Part shown: positions 25,903 to 34,642 of the stretch, piece after piece
How the letters are laid out: each line of letters begins with the position of its first letter
Position numbering within the stretch: the stretch's first letter is position 1
Notes under the pieces: model-generated
What the model saw: the letters and a program-made list of their open reading frames with translations, nothing else
Told to the model about the DNA's origin: nothing
The model's database searches: none
Source of the DNA: Caulobacter rhizosphaerae
GTDB taxonomy: Bacteria; Pseudomonadota; Alphaproteobacteria; Caulobacterales; Caulobacteraceae
Direction of reading: 5' to 3'
Length of the DNA: 64,000 nt
Assembly: GCF_010977555.1 (NCBI RefSeq)
Contig: NZ_CP048815.1
Span: 5,200,501-5,264,500, forward strand
Made by a program: the position numbers and the translations under genes

Positions 25903-27687
25903 CTAGACCCTACCCGCGTCCCGCAGCCGCTTCCTCTTCCCGCCCAGGGCGTCGGGCCGGTTCAGGACCTTGCGGTATTCGTCGCGGCGTTCGTGGATCG
26001 AGGCGATGACCAGGCCCATGGGCACGCCGATGTCGACCAGCACGGCTTCCGACAGCTGCAGGCTGGCCTCGATGGTCTCGGGCACGGCGTCGGTGGCGCC
26101 CAGCTCGTAGAGCCGGGCGGCGTGGCGGGCGTCGCGGGCCCGGGCGACGATGGTCAGGTCGGGGCGATGGCCGCGCGCCGTGGCCACCACCGCCTCGGCC
26201 GCTTCCGGCGAGTCCATGGTCACCACCACCGCCCGGGCGTGGTCCAGGCCGCAGCGCTCGAGCAGCTCGACCCGCGAGGCGTCGCCGAAATAGACGCGGT
26301 GGCCGGCGCGGCGGCCCTGCTGGACGAAGCTCGGGTCGCGGTCGATGGCGATCCAGGGCAGGTCGTGGCGGTCCAGCATGTCGCCGACCAGCCGCCCGAC
26401 GCGGCCATAGCCGACCACCAGCACCCGGCCGGCCGGTTCCTCGCTGTGCAGGCCCACCAGGTCGGGCGCCTCGCTGACCGGCGCCGCCGCCTTCCTGGCC
26501 AGCCGCCCGCCCAGGCCCGACAGCAGCGGGATCAGGAACATGGTCAGGGTTGCGGCCACCAGCACGGCCTGGCCGACCTGGTCGGAGACCACGCTGGCCG
26601 CCATGGCGTTGTCCAGGATCACGAAGGCGAACTCGCCGCCGGCCGCCAGGGTCAGGGCCGCCTCGATGGACGCCCGGTTCGACAGGCCGAACAGCCGGCC
26701 CAGCCCCATGATCATCACCCCCTTGACCACGACCAGCCCGACGGCGACGCCCAGCACCAGGGCCGGCGAGGCGACCAGCAGCGACAGGTCCAGGCGAATG
26801 CCCAGCGACACGAAGAACAGGCTGAGCAGCAGGCCCTTGAACGGCTCGATCTTGACCTCGACCTCGTGGCGGTACTCGGTCTCGGCCAGCAGGATGCCGG
26901 CCACGAAGGCGCCCAGGGCCATCGACAGGCCCGACAGCGACGCCACCAGCCCCGCCCCGATGATCACCAGCAGGCAGGCGGCCATGAACATCTCTTCGCT
27001 CTTGGCCTTGGCCACCGAGCGCATCATCGGCCGCAGCGCCAGGCGGCCGAACAGCACGATCACCCCCAGGCCGATCACCGCCGGCCCTAGGGCCACCAGG
27101 TCGCCCAGGCCGAACGTGCCGTCGCCCCGGCCCAGGATCGCCAGGGTGATCAGGATCGGGGCCACCGCGAGGTCCTGGAACAGCAGCACCGAGAAGGTCG
27201 CCCGCCCGCCCTCGGCGTGCAGCCGCTTGCGCTCGACCAGCACCGGCACGGCGATGGCGGTGGACGACAGGGTCAGGGCCGCGCCGATCGCCAGGGCCGC
27301 CACCGGCGGCTGGCCCAGGGCCATGCCGATCGCCCCCAGGGCCAGCGAGCAGCCGATCATCTGCAGGGCGCCCAGGCCGAACACCAGCTTGCGCATCAGG
27401 CGCAGCCGCTCCCATGACAGCTCCAGCCCGATCATGAACAGCAGGAACACCACCCCGAACTCGGCCAGCTGGGCGATTTCCTGGGGGTTGTCGACGGTGA
27501 CGTAGTCCAGCCACGGGAAGGTGTGGCTCAGCGCCCCCAGGCCGAACGGTCCCAGGATCACGCCGGCGATCAGGAAGCCGAGGATCGGGTTCAGCTTCAG
27601 CCGCTTGAACAGCGGCGCGACGATGCCCGCCGTGGCCAGGAACAGCACCAGGTCCTTGTAGTCCGCCGGCGATATCGCGTGGTTCAC
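25903..27687 (-). CDS. CPA2-type cation:proton antiporter with TrkA-N domain (KefB-like)
   Basis: A 594-residue protein. The N-terminal ~385 residues form a 12-13-span CPA2 exchanger (GVILGPFGLG, FGVVFLLFMIGLELSWERL, ESFLFLASLG-type FVSLGIRLDLSLL). The C-terminal ~180 residues form a cytoplasmic Rossmann TrkA-N domain (VLVVGYGRVGRLVGDML, FGDASRVELLERCG). This is the layout of KefB/KefC K+ efflux or Na+/H+ exchangers gated by nucleotides. It is one of two related exchangers in this region, separated by a small Xre-type regulator. Confidence 0.92.
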   Translation of the reverse strand: MNHAISPADYKDLVLFLATAGIVAPLFKRLKLNPILGFLIAGVILGPFGLGALSHTFPWLDYVTVDNPQEIAQLAEFGVVFLLFMIGLELSWERLRLMRKLVFGLGALQMIGCSLALGAIGMALGQPPVAALAIGAALTLSSTAIAVPVLVERKRLHAEGGRATFSVLLFQDLAVAPILITLAILGRGDGTFGLGDLVALGPAVIGLGVIVLFGRLALRPMMRSVAKAKSEEMFMAACLLVIIGAGLVASLSGLSMALGAFVAGILLAETEYRHEVEVKIEPFKGLLLSLFFVSLGIRLDLSLLVASPALVLGVAVGLVVVKGVMIMGLGRLFGLSNRASIEAALTLAAGGEFAFVILDNAMAASVVSDQVGQAVLVAATLTMFLIPLLSGLGGRLARKAAAPVSEAPDLVGLHSEEPAGRVLVVGYGRVGRLVGDMLDRHDLPWIAIDRDPSFVQQGRRAGHRVYFGDASRVELLERCGLDHARAVVVTMDSPEAAEAVVATARGHRPDLTIVARARDARHAARLYELGATDAVPETIEASLQLSEAVLVDIGVPMGLVIASIHERRDEYRKVLNRPDALGGKRKRLRDAGRV

Positions 27688-27712
27688 GTGCCCCTGCCCC
27701 TCTTCGCGCGTT

Positions 27713-27976
27713 CTAGCTGGCGATCTTCAGTCTCACGCCCGCCCCGGCCTCGGCCCCTTCGCCGCCTCCCGGCGGGATCAGCGCGACGCCGCCGGCTTCC
27801 AGCGCGTCGATCAGCAGGCGTTCGGTGCTATGGTGCAGGGCGTGGCGCTCGGTCTCGAAGTCCTTGACCGTGCTGCGCGATACGCCAGCCCGGTCAGCCA
27901 ACTCGCCCTGCGACCAGCTGAGCAGGCCGCGCGCACCCCGGCACTGGGCCGGCAGGAGAATTTTGGCGTGGGGCAT
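27713..27976 (-). CDS. Small Xre-type helix-turn-helix regulator
   Basis: An 87-residue protein with one Cro/CI-type helix-turn-helix at residues ~10-65 (GARGLLSWSQGELADRAGVS, then STVKDFETERH) and a short Gly-rich tail. It lies between and upstream of the two CPA2 antiporter genes, 25 bases before the KefB-like start and divergent from the YbaL-like gene, so it is well placed to regulate one or both. Confidence 0.82.
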   Translation of the reverse strand: MPHAKILLPAQCRGARGLLSWSQGELADRAGVSRSTVKDFETERHALHHSTERLLIDALEAGGVALIPPGGGEGAEAGAGVRLKIAS

Positions 27977-28035
27977 CTGGCGCTCCAGGTCGGCTCACCC
28001 ATATTGGTTGACTACGCCCGAAAACGTTGACCGTC

Positions 28036-28041
28036 AAGGAG
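28036..28041 (+). promoter_or_regulatory. Ribosome-binding site fixing a TTG start
   Basis: AAGGAG, 5 bases before the TTG at 28047. The frame is open for another 220 bases upstream, so this consensus site decides the start of the YbaL-like gene. Confidence 0.75.
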
Positions 28042-28046
28042 CGCCT

Positions 28047-29699
28047 TTGCACCATACCTCGTTGATCGCCACCATCGTCGCCGGCCTGGGCCTGGCCTTC
28101 GTGTTCGGCGCCATCGCCAACCGCCTGAAGCTGCCGGTGCTGGTCGGCTATCTGGTGGCCGGCGTGGTCGTCGGCCCGTTCACCCCCGGCTATGTCGCCG
28201 ACCAGGAGTTGGCCCCGCAGCTGGCCGAGATCGGGGTGATCCTGCTGATGTTCGGGGTGGGGCTGCACTTCTCGGTCAAGGATCTGATGGCGGTGCGCAA
28301 GATCGCCATTCCCGGCGCCGTCGTGCAGATCCTGGCGGCCACGGCGATGGGGATCGGCCTGGCCCACCTGCTGGGCTGGACGCTGGGGGCCGGGATCGTC
28401 TTCGGCCTGGCCCTGTCGGTGGCCTCCACCGTGGTGCTGCTGCGCGCCCTGCAGGAGCGGCGGCTGATCGAGACCGACCGCGGCCGCATCGCGGTCGGCT
28501 GGCTGATCGTCGAGGACCTGGCCATGGTGCTGGCCCTGGTGCTGCTGCCGGCCCTGTCGGGGATCCTGGGCGGCGAGGCCCCGCCGCCGGGACCCGGGGG
28601 CCTGTTCGGCGCCTTCGCCATGACCATCGGCAAGGTGGTCGCCTTCGTGGCGCTGATGCTGGTCGTCGGGCGCCGAGTGATCCCGTGGATCCTGCACCGC
28701 ATCGCCCACACCGGTTCGCGCGAGCTGTTCCGGCTGGCGGTGCTGGCCATTGCTCTAGGAGTCGCGTTCGGCTCGGCGGCGCTGTTCGGCGTGTCGTTCG
28801 CCCTGGGAGCCTTCTTCGCCGGCATGATCATGGCCGAGAGCGAGCTCAGCCAACAGGCCGCCAACGAGACCCTGCCCCTGCGCGACGCCTTCGCCGTGCT
28901 GTTCTTCGTGTCGATCGGCATGCTGTTCAATTGGTCGGTGATCCTGCGCGAGCCCCTGGCCGTGCTGGCCACCCTGGCGATCATCGTGATCGGCAAGTCG
29001 CTGGCCGCCTGGCTGATCGTCATCGCCTTCAAGCGCCCGCAGAGCGTGGCCCTGACCATTTCGGCCAGCCTGGCCCAGATCGGCGAATTCTCGTTCATCC
29101 TGGCGGGCCTGGGCGTGTCGCTAAAGCTGCTGCCCAAGGACGGCCAGGACCTGATCCTGGCCGGGGCGATCCTGTCGATCCTCCTCAACCCGCTGCTGTT
29201 CGCCGTGCTGGACAAGGTGCTGCCCCGACTGGCCGGGCGGGCGGGCGAACCGGCGGCTCCGGCGCTGGCGGCCCAGCCGCACGGCGTGCTGGTCGGCTAC
29301 GGCCGGGTCGGCAAGGCCGTGGCCGAGGGCCTGAAGGGCCGCATGCCGCTGGTGGTGATCGAGGACGAAAGCGAGCGGGCCGACGCGCTGCGGGCCGGCG
29401 GCTTCGAGGCTGTCCAGGGCAACGCCGTCAGACCAGAGGTGCTGCTGCGGGCCGGCCTGGCCGAGGCCACCCACCTGTTCGTCGCCGTGCCCAGCCCGTT
29501 CGAGGCCGCGCGGATCATCGAACAGGCCCGCGCCGCCAACGCCAGGGTCAAGATCATCGCCCGCGCCTATACCGACAACGACGTCGACCTGCTGACCGGC
29601 ATGGGCGCCGACCACGCCCTGATCGGCGAGCAGGAGATCGCCCGCGGCATGCTGGCCCTGGCCCCGAAGCGGCCGGCGTCGGCGGCGTCGGTGCATTAG
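28047..29699 (+). CDS. CPA2-type cation:proton antiporter with TrkA-N domain (YbaL-like)
   Basis: A 550-residue exchanger. A 12-13-span CPA2 domain (residues ~5-390; VVVGPFTPGYVAD, GVILLMFGVGLHFSVKDL, LFFVSIGMLFNW) is followed by a TrkA-N nucleotide-binding domain (GVLVGYGRVGKAVAEGL near 410). The order and motifs match YbaL. It starts with TTG behind a perfect AAGGAG site. It is divergent from the Xre-type gene. Specificity (K+ or Na+) cannot be told. Confidence 0.92.
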   Translation: MHHTSLIATIVAGLGLAFVFGAIANRLKLPVLVGYLVAGVVVGPFTPGYVADQELAPQLAEIGVILLMFGVGLHFSVKDLMAVRKIAIPGAVVQILAATAMGIGLAHLLGWTLGAGIVFGLALSVASTVVLLRALQERRLIETDRGRIAVGWLIVEDLAMVLALVLLPALSGILGGEAPPPGPGGLFGAFAMTIGKVVAFVALMLVVGRRVIPWILHRIAHTGSRELFRLAVLAIALGVAFGSAALFGVSFALGAFFAGMIMAESELSQQAANETLPLRDAFAVLFFVSIGMLFNWSVILREPLAVLATLAIIVIGKSLAAWLIVIAFKRPQSVALTISASLAQIGEFSFILAGLGVSLKLLPKDGQDLILAGAILSILLNPLLFAVLDKVLPRLAGRAGEPAAPALAAQPHGVLVGYGRVGKAVAEGLKGRMPLVVIEDESERADALRAGGFEAVQGNAVRPEVLLRAGLAEATHLFVAVPSPFEAARIIEQARAANARVKIIARAYTDNDVDLLTGMGADHALIGEQEIARGMLALAPKRPASAASVH

Positions 29700-29728
29700 G
29701 GGAGACCTTCACGTCCGAGGACCGAAAA

Positions 29729-29814
29729 CCTCGTCCTTCGACAAGCTCAGGATGAGGTTTTCTACTGGCGAGGTCTATAAATGGCCCTGATCCTGAGCTT
29801 GTCGAAGGACGAGG
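29729..29814. repeat. 29-bp intergenic inverted repeat, family 1, copy B
   Basis: Arms 29729-29757 and 29786-29814, the second with one mismatch, spacer 28 bases. Arm 1 is identical to the arm at 25794-25822. It begins 30 bases after the YbaL-like stop codon, a natural terminator position. Confidence 0.9.
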
Positions 29815-29976
29815 ACCACGCACGGCCTCGGCTGTCGACCTCCGCTTCGCCGCGACCGGGATGACAACATCGGAGGCGAGTTCGATGACGTCGAGCTCGA
29901 CATCGTCATCGTTTCAACAGGTCGCCTTACCAACGCCCGCCGAACCGGGCATGAAGCTTCGATGCAGAGAACTGTC

Positions 29977-30465
29977 ATGAACCGCCTCGTCCTGGCCTTC
30001 GCCGTCGCCCTGGTCGCCTTCGCGCCCGCCCAGGCCGCCGACTATCGCGTCGGCGGGATCGAGATCCGCCATCCCTGGACTCGCCCGGCCAAGGCCGGCA
30101 TGAACGGGGTCGGCTACCTGACCCTGGTCAATGTCGGCGCCAAGCCGGTCAAGCTGCTGATGGTCCAGAGCCCGGCCGCGCGGTCGGTGACCCTGCACCA
30201 GACCAGCCAGGCGGACGGGATCGCCTCGATGCGGCCGGTGACCGACGGGCTGAGGGTCGCGCCGGGGGCCAGCGTCGCCTTCGCGCCCGGCGGCTATCAC
30301 CTGATGCTGATGGGCCTGACCCGCGCCCAGGCGCCGGGCGGCAAGGTTCCGCTGACCCTGGTGTTCGACGGCGGGCGGCGGATCCGCATCGAGCTGGCCG
30401 TGGTATCGGCCGCCCCGAACGCCGCCGGAGCCGACCCGATGGCCGGCATGCACCACGACCACTGA
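29977..30465 (+). CDS. PCu(A)C-type periplasmic copper chaperone
   Basis: A 162-residue protein with a signal peptide (residues 1-19, cleavage AQA-A). The copper ligands follow the H-M-x10-M-x21-H-x-M plan: LHQTSQ, SMRP and GYHLMLMGL are visible near residues 67, 78 and 101. The C-terminal tail (DPMAGMHHDH) adds Met/His residues that could hold extra copper. PCu(A)C proteins deliver Cu(I) to cytochrome oxidase. An alternative ATG at 29962 would add five residues. Confidence 0.9.
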   Translation: MNRLVLAFAVALVAFAPAQAADYRVGGIEIRHPWTRPAKAGMNGVGYLTLVNVGAKPVKLLMVQSPAARSVTLHQTSQADGIASMRPVTDGLRVAPGASVAFAPGGYHLMLMGLTRAQAPGGKVPLTLVFDGGRRIRIELAVVSAAPNAAGADPMAGMHHDH

Positions 30466-30545
30466 AACATGACAAAAAAGTAAGGGACGAAACGCCCCGG
30501 TTGATGGCCAAGTCGCGGTTCGGTTTTTCAACGGATCGCTGCTTC

Positions 30546-32672
30546 ATGAAACGAATCTGGTTCGCCGCCGCCGCCATGGCCGCGCTGTCCCTGTCCGCCT
30601 TCGGGGCGGACGCCCGCGAAGACCACGACCACGCCTGCCTGAACGCGGCCTGCACCCTGCAGTCGCTGTTCGTCGCCGCCGACACGCCGACGGCCGGCGC
30701 CCCGACGATGTCGCTGGAGTCGCCGCGCTACGGGGCCTGGGGCTTCGACATCGCCGGCATGGACCGCTCGGCCAAGCCGGGCGACGACTTCTACAAGTTC
30801 GCCAACGGGACCTGGGACGCCAACACCGCCATCCCCAGCGACCGCACCCGCTACGGCAATTTCGACAAGCTGGCCGAGCTGTCGGAAGCCCGCACCAAGG
30901 CGATCATCACCGAAGCGGCCTCGGCCAAGTCGCCCGACGCCGACACGGTCAAGATCGGCGCCGCCTACAAGGCCTTCATGGACGAGGCCCTGGCCGAAAA
31001 GCTCGACGCCAAGCCGATCGCCCCCGAACTGGCCGACATCCGCAAGGTCGGGACCAAGGACGACTTCACCGCCCTGATGGGCCGCAACCCCACCACCGGC
31101 TTCTCGGCGATCCTGGGCCTGGGCATCAGCCCCGACGCCAAGAACCCGACGCGCTACGCCGTCTACGCCGCCACCGGCGGCCTCAGCCTGCCCGACCGCG
31201 ACTACTATCTCGACGCCAAGTTCGCGGAGAAGAAGGCCGCCTACGAGGCCTATGTCGCCCAGATGCTGACCCTGGTCGGCTGGGACAAGCCGGCCGAGAA
31301 CGCCAAGGCGATCGTCGCCTTCGAGACCCAGCTGGCCGAGGCCTCCTGGACCCGCGCCGAGCGCCGCGACCGCGACAAGACCTACAACCCCATGACCCTG
31401 GCCGAGCTCCAGGCCTTGACCCCGGGCTTCGCCTGGAACCGCTACATGGTCGGGACCGAGCTGCCGCAGATCGACCGCGTGGTGGTGACCACCAACACCG
31501 CCTTCCCCAAGTTCGCCAGGATCTACGCCGACACCCCGCTCGACACCCTGAAGGCCTGGCAGGCGTTCAAGGTCGCCGACGGCGCCGCGCCGCTGCTGTC
31601 CAAGCGCTTCGTCGACGCCAGCTTCGCGTTCCGCAACAAGACCCTGGCGGGCCAGCCCGAGCAGAAGCCGCGCTGGAAGCGCGCCGTCGCCTCGGTCAAC
31701 GACCAGCTGGGCGAGGCGGTCGGCCGCGTCTACGTGGCCCGCTACTTCCCGCCGGAGTCCAAGGCCAAGATGATCGACCTGGTCGGCAACATCCGCGGGG
31801 TGCTGAAGGCGCGCCTGGAGACGCTGGACTGGATGTCGCCGCAGACCAAGGCCCAGGCCGAGGACAAGCTGGCCCAGTTTACCGTCAAGATCGGCTATCC
31901 CGACAAGTGGCGCGACTATTCCAAGCTGGTGATCAAGGCCGACGACGTCTACGGCAACGCCCTGCGCTCGGGCGCCTTCGAATGGCGCCACGACGTCGAG
32001 CGCCTGAACCAGCCGGTCGACAAGACCGAGTGGGGCATGACCCCGCAGACGGTCAACGCCTACTACAACTCGGTCAATAACGAGATCGTCTTCCCGGCCG
32101 CTATCCTGCAGGCCCCGTTCTTCCATCCGGACGCCGACCCGGCCGTCAACTACGGCGGCATCGGCGGGGTGATCGGCCACGAGATCAGCCACGGCTTCGA
32201 CGACCAGGGCCGCAAGTCGGACGGCAAGGGCGTGCTGCGCGACTGGTGGACCGCCGAGGACGCCGCCAAGTTCAAGGCCCAGGCCGACAAGCTGGGCGCC
32301 CAGTACGGCGCGTTCGAGCCCCTGCCCGGCGCCAAGGTCAACGGCCAGCTGACCATGGGCGAGAACATCGGCGACATGGGCGGCCTGGCCTTCGCGCTTC
32401 AGGCCTACCACGCCTCGCTGGACGGCAAGCCGGCCCCGGTGCTCGACGGCTTCACCGGCGACCAGCGCGTCTATCTCGGCTGGGCCCAGGTCTGGCGCTC
32501 GAAGATCCGCGACGACGCGCTGCGCCAGCAGGTGGTCAGCGACCCCCACTCGCCGGCCTATTACCGCGTCAACGGCACGATCCGGAACCAGGACGGCTGG
32601 TACAGCGCCTTCGGCGTCAAGCCGGGCGACAAGCTGTACGTCGCGCCGGAGGACCGGGTCCGGATCTGGTAG
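30546..32672 (+). CDS. M13 family metallopeptidase (PepO/neprilysin-like)
   Basis: A 708-residue zinc endopeptidase with a signal peptide (residues 1-20). The zinc motif HEISH is at residues 545-549, the third ligand and its aspartate in GENIGDMGGL near 605, and the substrate-backbone motif NAYYNSVNNEIVFPA near 508. These are all complete. A short His/Cys segment (EDHDHACLNAAC) follows the signal peptide and is unusual. The ATG at 30546 is chosen because the signal peptide starts there. It follows the copper chaperone by 80 bases and may be co-transcribed. Confidence 0.92.
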   Translation: MKRIWFAAAAMAALSLSAFGADAREDHDHACLNAACTLQSLFVAADTPTAGAPTMSLESPRYGAWGFDIAGMDRSAKPGDDFYKFANGTWDANTAIPSDRTRYGNFDKLAELSEARTKAIITEAASAKSPDADTVKIGAAYKAFMDEALAEKLDAKPIAPELADIRKVGTKDDFTALMGRNPTTGFSAILGLGISPDAKNPTRYAVYAATGGLSLPDRDYYLDAKFAEKKAAYEAYVAQMLTLVGWDKPAENAKAIVAFETQLAEASWTRAERRDRDKTYNPMTLAELQALTPGFAWNRYMVGTELPQIDRVVVTTNTAFPKFARIYADTPLDTLKAWQAFKVADGAAPLLSKRFVDASFAFRNKTLAGQPEQKPRWKRAVASVNDQLGEAVGRVYVARYFPPESKAKMIDLVGNIRGVLKARLETLDWMSPQTKAQAEDKLAQFTVKIGYPDKWRDYSKLVIKADDVYGNALRSGAFEWRHDVERLNQPVDKTEWGMTPQTVNAYYNSVNNEIVFPAAILQAPFFHPDADPAVNYGGIGGVIGHEISHGFDDQGRKSDGKGVLRDWWTAEDAAKFKAQADKLGAQYGAFEPLPGAKVNGQLTMGENIGDMGGLAFALQAYHASLDGKPAPVLDGFTGDQRVYLGWAQVWRSKIRDDALRQQVVSDPHSPAYYRVNGTIRNQDGWYSAFGVKPGDKLYVAPEDRVRIW

Positions 32673-32679
32673 TTGGGGC

Positions 32680-32706
32680 GGGGACACGCCCTCGCGGCGT
32701 GTCCCC
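32680..32706. repeat. 27-bp palindromic repeat, family 3, copy A
   Basis: GGGGACACGCC-CTCGC-GGCGTGTCCCC: perfect 11-bp arms with a 5-base loop. It lies between the converging M13 peptidase and DUF3237 genes, so it probably ends both. Two further copies are at 39907-39978. Confidence 0.9.
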
Positions 32707-32723
32707 AGCGCATGAACCCCGCG

Positions 32724-33182
32724 TCACAGGATCTCGTGGACTTCGTAGCGGACGCCGCCTGGAATCCGCCCGCCCCGCGCAACGGCAACTATGCCGTTGA
32801 GCCAGCCATATTTTTCCGCGGATGTCTCGAAATAGGGGGTCGTGCGGAGATAATAGTCCGAGCTGTCCACGATCTCTCCGCGGGCGAGGCGTTGATCGAC
32901 CTCGGCCGAAGCCCGGCGGACGCCGCGGTAGGTCATCAGGATCGGGGCGTCGTCCTCGGTCACCAGGAGGAGACGAACATCCTGCTGGAACGCGCCGTCG
33001 GCCCTGAGCAGGAGGAGGTCGGATCCGATGAGCGGGGAAACCACGCCCTTCAATCGGTCGCCTTCGAAGACGCCGCCCGAAACGGGATAGACTCGGCGAT
33101 CGCCGGCCGGCGTCCGACCCAGTTCGATCATCGGGTGCAGGTGAATGGACAGGTCGAAGAGCGGACGGGATTGCAGGGACAA
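32724..33182 (-). CDS. DUF3237 domain protein
   Basis: A 152-residue cytoplasmic protein of the DUF3237 type: LFDLSIHLHPMIELGRTPAGDR opens it, then GGVFEGDRLKGVVSP, DGAFQQDVRLLLVTEDDAPILMTYRGVR and a C-terminal Y-x(2)-TTPYFET-x-YGWLNGI. The family folds as a beta-barrel and has no settled function. It is divergent from a LysR-type regulator across 99 bases, the usual arrangement for a LysR target. Confidence 0.83.
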   Translation of the reverse strand: MSLQSRPLFDLSIHLHPMIELGRTPAGDRRVYPVSGGVFEGDRLKGVVSPLIGSDLLLLRADGAFQQDVRLLLVTEDDAPILMTYRGVRRASAEVDQRLARGEIVDSSDYYLRTTPYFETSAEKYGWLNGIVAVARGGRIPGGVRYEVHEIL

Positions 33183-33281
33183 GTGCGCGGCTCCTTATGT
33201 AGGCGTGTGGACGACCTCCTCTGACACCCTGGCCGGCGACGGCAAAACGCGGGTTTCTTACGATCACGACAAGGATGGCTT

Positions 33282-34175
33282 GTGAAGCGTCCCTCTTTGG
33301 AATCCCTGCGGATCCTGGGCGAGTGCGTGCGGTCCGGCAGCTTCGCCGCGGCGGCCCAGACCCTGTTCCTGACGCCGGCCGCCGTCAGCCTGCGCATCCG
33401 CACGCTGGAACAGGACCTAGGAAAGCCGCTGTTCGTGCGCAGAGGACCTCGCGCGACCGCCACCGACGACGCGATCGCGCTCGCGGCGCGCGTCGATCGC
33501 GCCCTGGACGACATCGACCTGGCGCTCGAGGCCTTCCACGACGCCCGCCCCGTTATCCGCATCACGGCGCCGCCGAGCTTCGCCTCGCATTGGCTGGCTC
33601 CGCGCCTGGAACGGTATCAAGCCGACAATCCCCGCATCGCCATCGAGCTCGACGTATCGACGGACCTGCGCTCCGGGAGCGGCTTCGATGTCGCGATCCG
33701 AACCGGCGGCGGCCCCTGGCCCGGCTGGACGTCGCACCCGCTGTTTCCCGTCGACCTGACGCCCATGCTCAGGCCGGACCTGGTCGCGCGGCATCGCATC
33801 GTCCAGCCTTCGGACCTGGAGCGGCTCATCCTGTTGCCGCATCCGGACTGGCCGCTATGGCTGAGCGAAGCCGGCGCCCCCGCCGACCGCCGGTTTCAAT
33901 TTGGGGCCGTGGACTATCCCAGCCATGAGCTGAACGCGAACGCCGCCCTGGCCGGCCAGGGCGCTGCGCTGCTGCCGCGCAGCCTGTTCAAGCCGATGGT
34001 CGACGACGGCCGTCTGGCCGCGCCGTTCGACCATGCGTTGGCCGACGCCGATTGGCATTTCGCGCTTCTGCACGAGCGGGAGGTGCGGCAAGAGCCGGCC
34101 GACCTCGTGGCGTGGCTGCTGTCCGAGGCCCAACCGAGCTCCGACGCGGCCGCATCCGGGCCTTCGCGCGCTTAG
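33282..34175 (+). CDS. LysR-type transcriptional regulator (GcvA-like)
   Basis: A 297-residue regulator. The N-terminal winged helix-turn-helix (residues ~3-62; SGSFAAAAQTLFLTPAAVSLRIRTLE is the core) is followed by a substrate-binding domain (IRITAPPSFASHWLAPRL, GFDVAIRTGGGPWPG). The closest type is GcvA. The start is GTG at 33282 with AAGGA 7 bases before it. The gene is divergent from the DUF3237 gene, its likely target. Confidence 0.9.
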   Translation: MKRPSLESLRILGECVRSGSFAAAAQTLFLTPAAVSLRIRTLEQDLGKPLFVRRGPRATATDDAIALAARVDRALDDIDLALEAFHDARPVIRITAPPSFASHWLAPRLERYQADNPRIAIELDVSTDLRSGSGFDVAIRTGGGPWPGWTSHPLFPVDLTPMLRPDLVARHRIVQPSDLERLILLPHPDWPLWLSEAGAPADRRFQFGAVDYPSHELNANAALAGQGAALLPRSLFKPMVDDGRLAAPFDHALADADWHFALLHEREVRQEPADLVAWLLSEAQPSSDAAASGPSRA

Positions 34176-34356
34176 AAGGTGATGTGGACCAGCGCGCCGG
34201 ACGCTCGAGGCCCGCCGGAAGGACCTGGTCACTGGCTGGGCCAAATTGCCCGCGTTCGGGCTCGATACGACCAGGCGATCGGGCGGCCGAAAACGCGGCT
34301 CCGAAAGCCAAACAGCGTTTTTATCGATGTCGTCAAAAACGTTGAGCCGAACCCGG
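34176..34356. other. Intergenic stretch after the LysR gene
   Basis: About 180 bases with falling GC content and no gene I can support. A long minus-strand frame crosses it but has no similarity or ribosome-binding site. Confidence 0.4.
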
Positions 34357-34487
34357 AAAACACTAAACCCGTCGCGGGGGATAATCGCGACGGGTCCAGC
34401 TATTTCTCGATCACTCGATCTAGGTGGGCGTTTCCTCCCCGAAACGCCGAAGGAAGGGAGCTCTCTTTGGGCTCGTTTCTTCCTTGC
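34357..34487 (-). ncRNA. Candidate structured small RNA
   Basis: In the 467-base gap between the LysR gene and hisG, three consecutive hairpins lie in 120 bases: 34450-34485 (AAGGAAG/CTTCCTT plus GAGC/GCTC), 34427-34448 (GGCGTTTC/GAAACGCC, loop CTCCCC on the plus strand) and 34367-34395 (perfect 10-bp ACCCGTCGCG/CGCGACGGGT). Read on the minus strand, the last hairpin is followed by TTTAGTGTTTT like a terminator, and a consensus TTGACA lies upstream. No open frame fits. The opposite strand is possible but lacks a T-run. Confidence 0.5.
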
Positions 34488-34493
34488 AAGGGT

Positions 34494-34522
34494 TAGAAAC
34501 GGCAAATCCGAGATGGTGTCAA
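34494..34522 (-). promoter_or_regulatory. Candidate promoter of the small RNA
   Basis: TTGACA (34517-34522, minus strand) followed after 17 bases by TTTCTA (34494-34499). The -35 hexamer is perfect, the -10 weak. A start near 34487 would give an RNA of about 130 bases. Confidence 0.4.
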
Positions 34523-34642
34523 CGGCAACGATCGTGAATCCGGCGGGCTTGGCGTTATTTTTGACACAAAACCGTTAGATTGGACCGGCGGGTCAAACTT
34601 ATCGCTGATCTCTCAGCCATTTTTTGACAACTCAGTCAAAAC
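34523..34642. other. AT-richer stretch after hisG
   Basis: A 120-base AT-richer segment. TTTTGAC/GTCAAAA (34622-34641) is a 7-bp AT-rich inverted repeat just after the hisG stop; it could be a weak terminator. No gene is seen. Confidence 0.4.

Noticed and set aside
34561..34590. Plus-strand TTGACA at 34561 as a second promoter.
   Set aside because: No acceptable -10 hexamer at 16-18 bases and nothing downstream on the plus strand to express.
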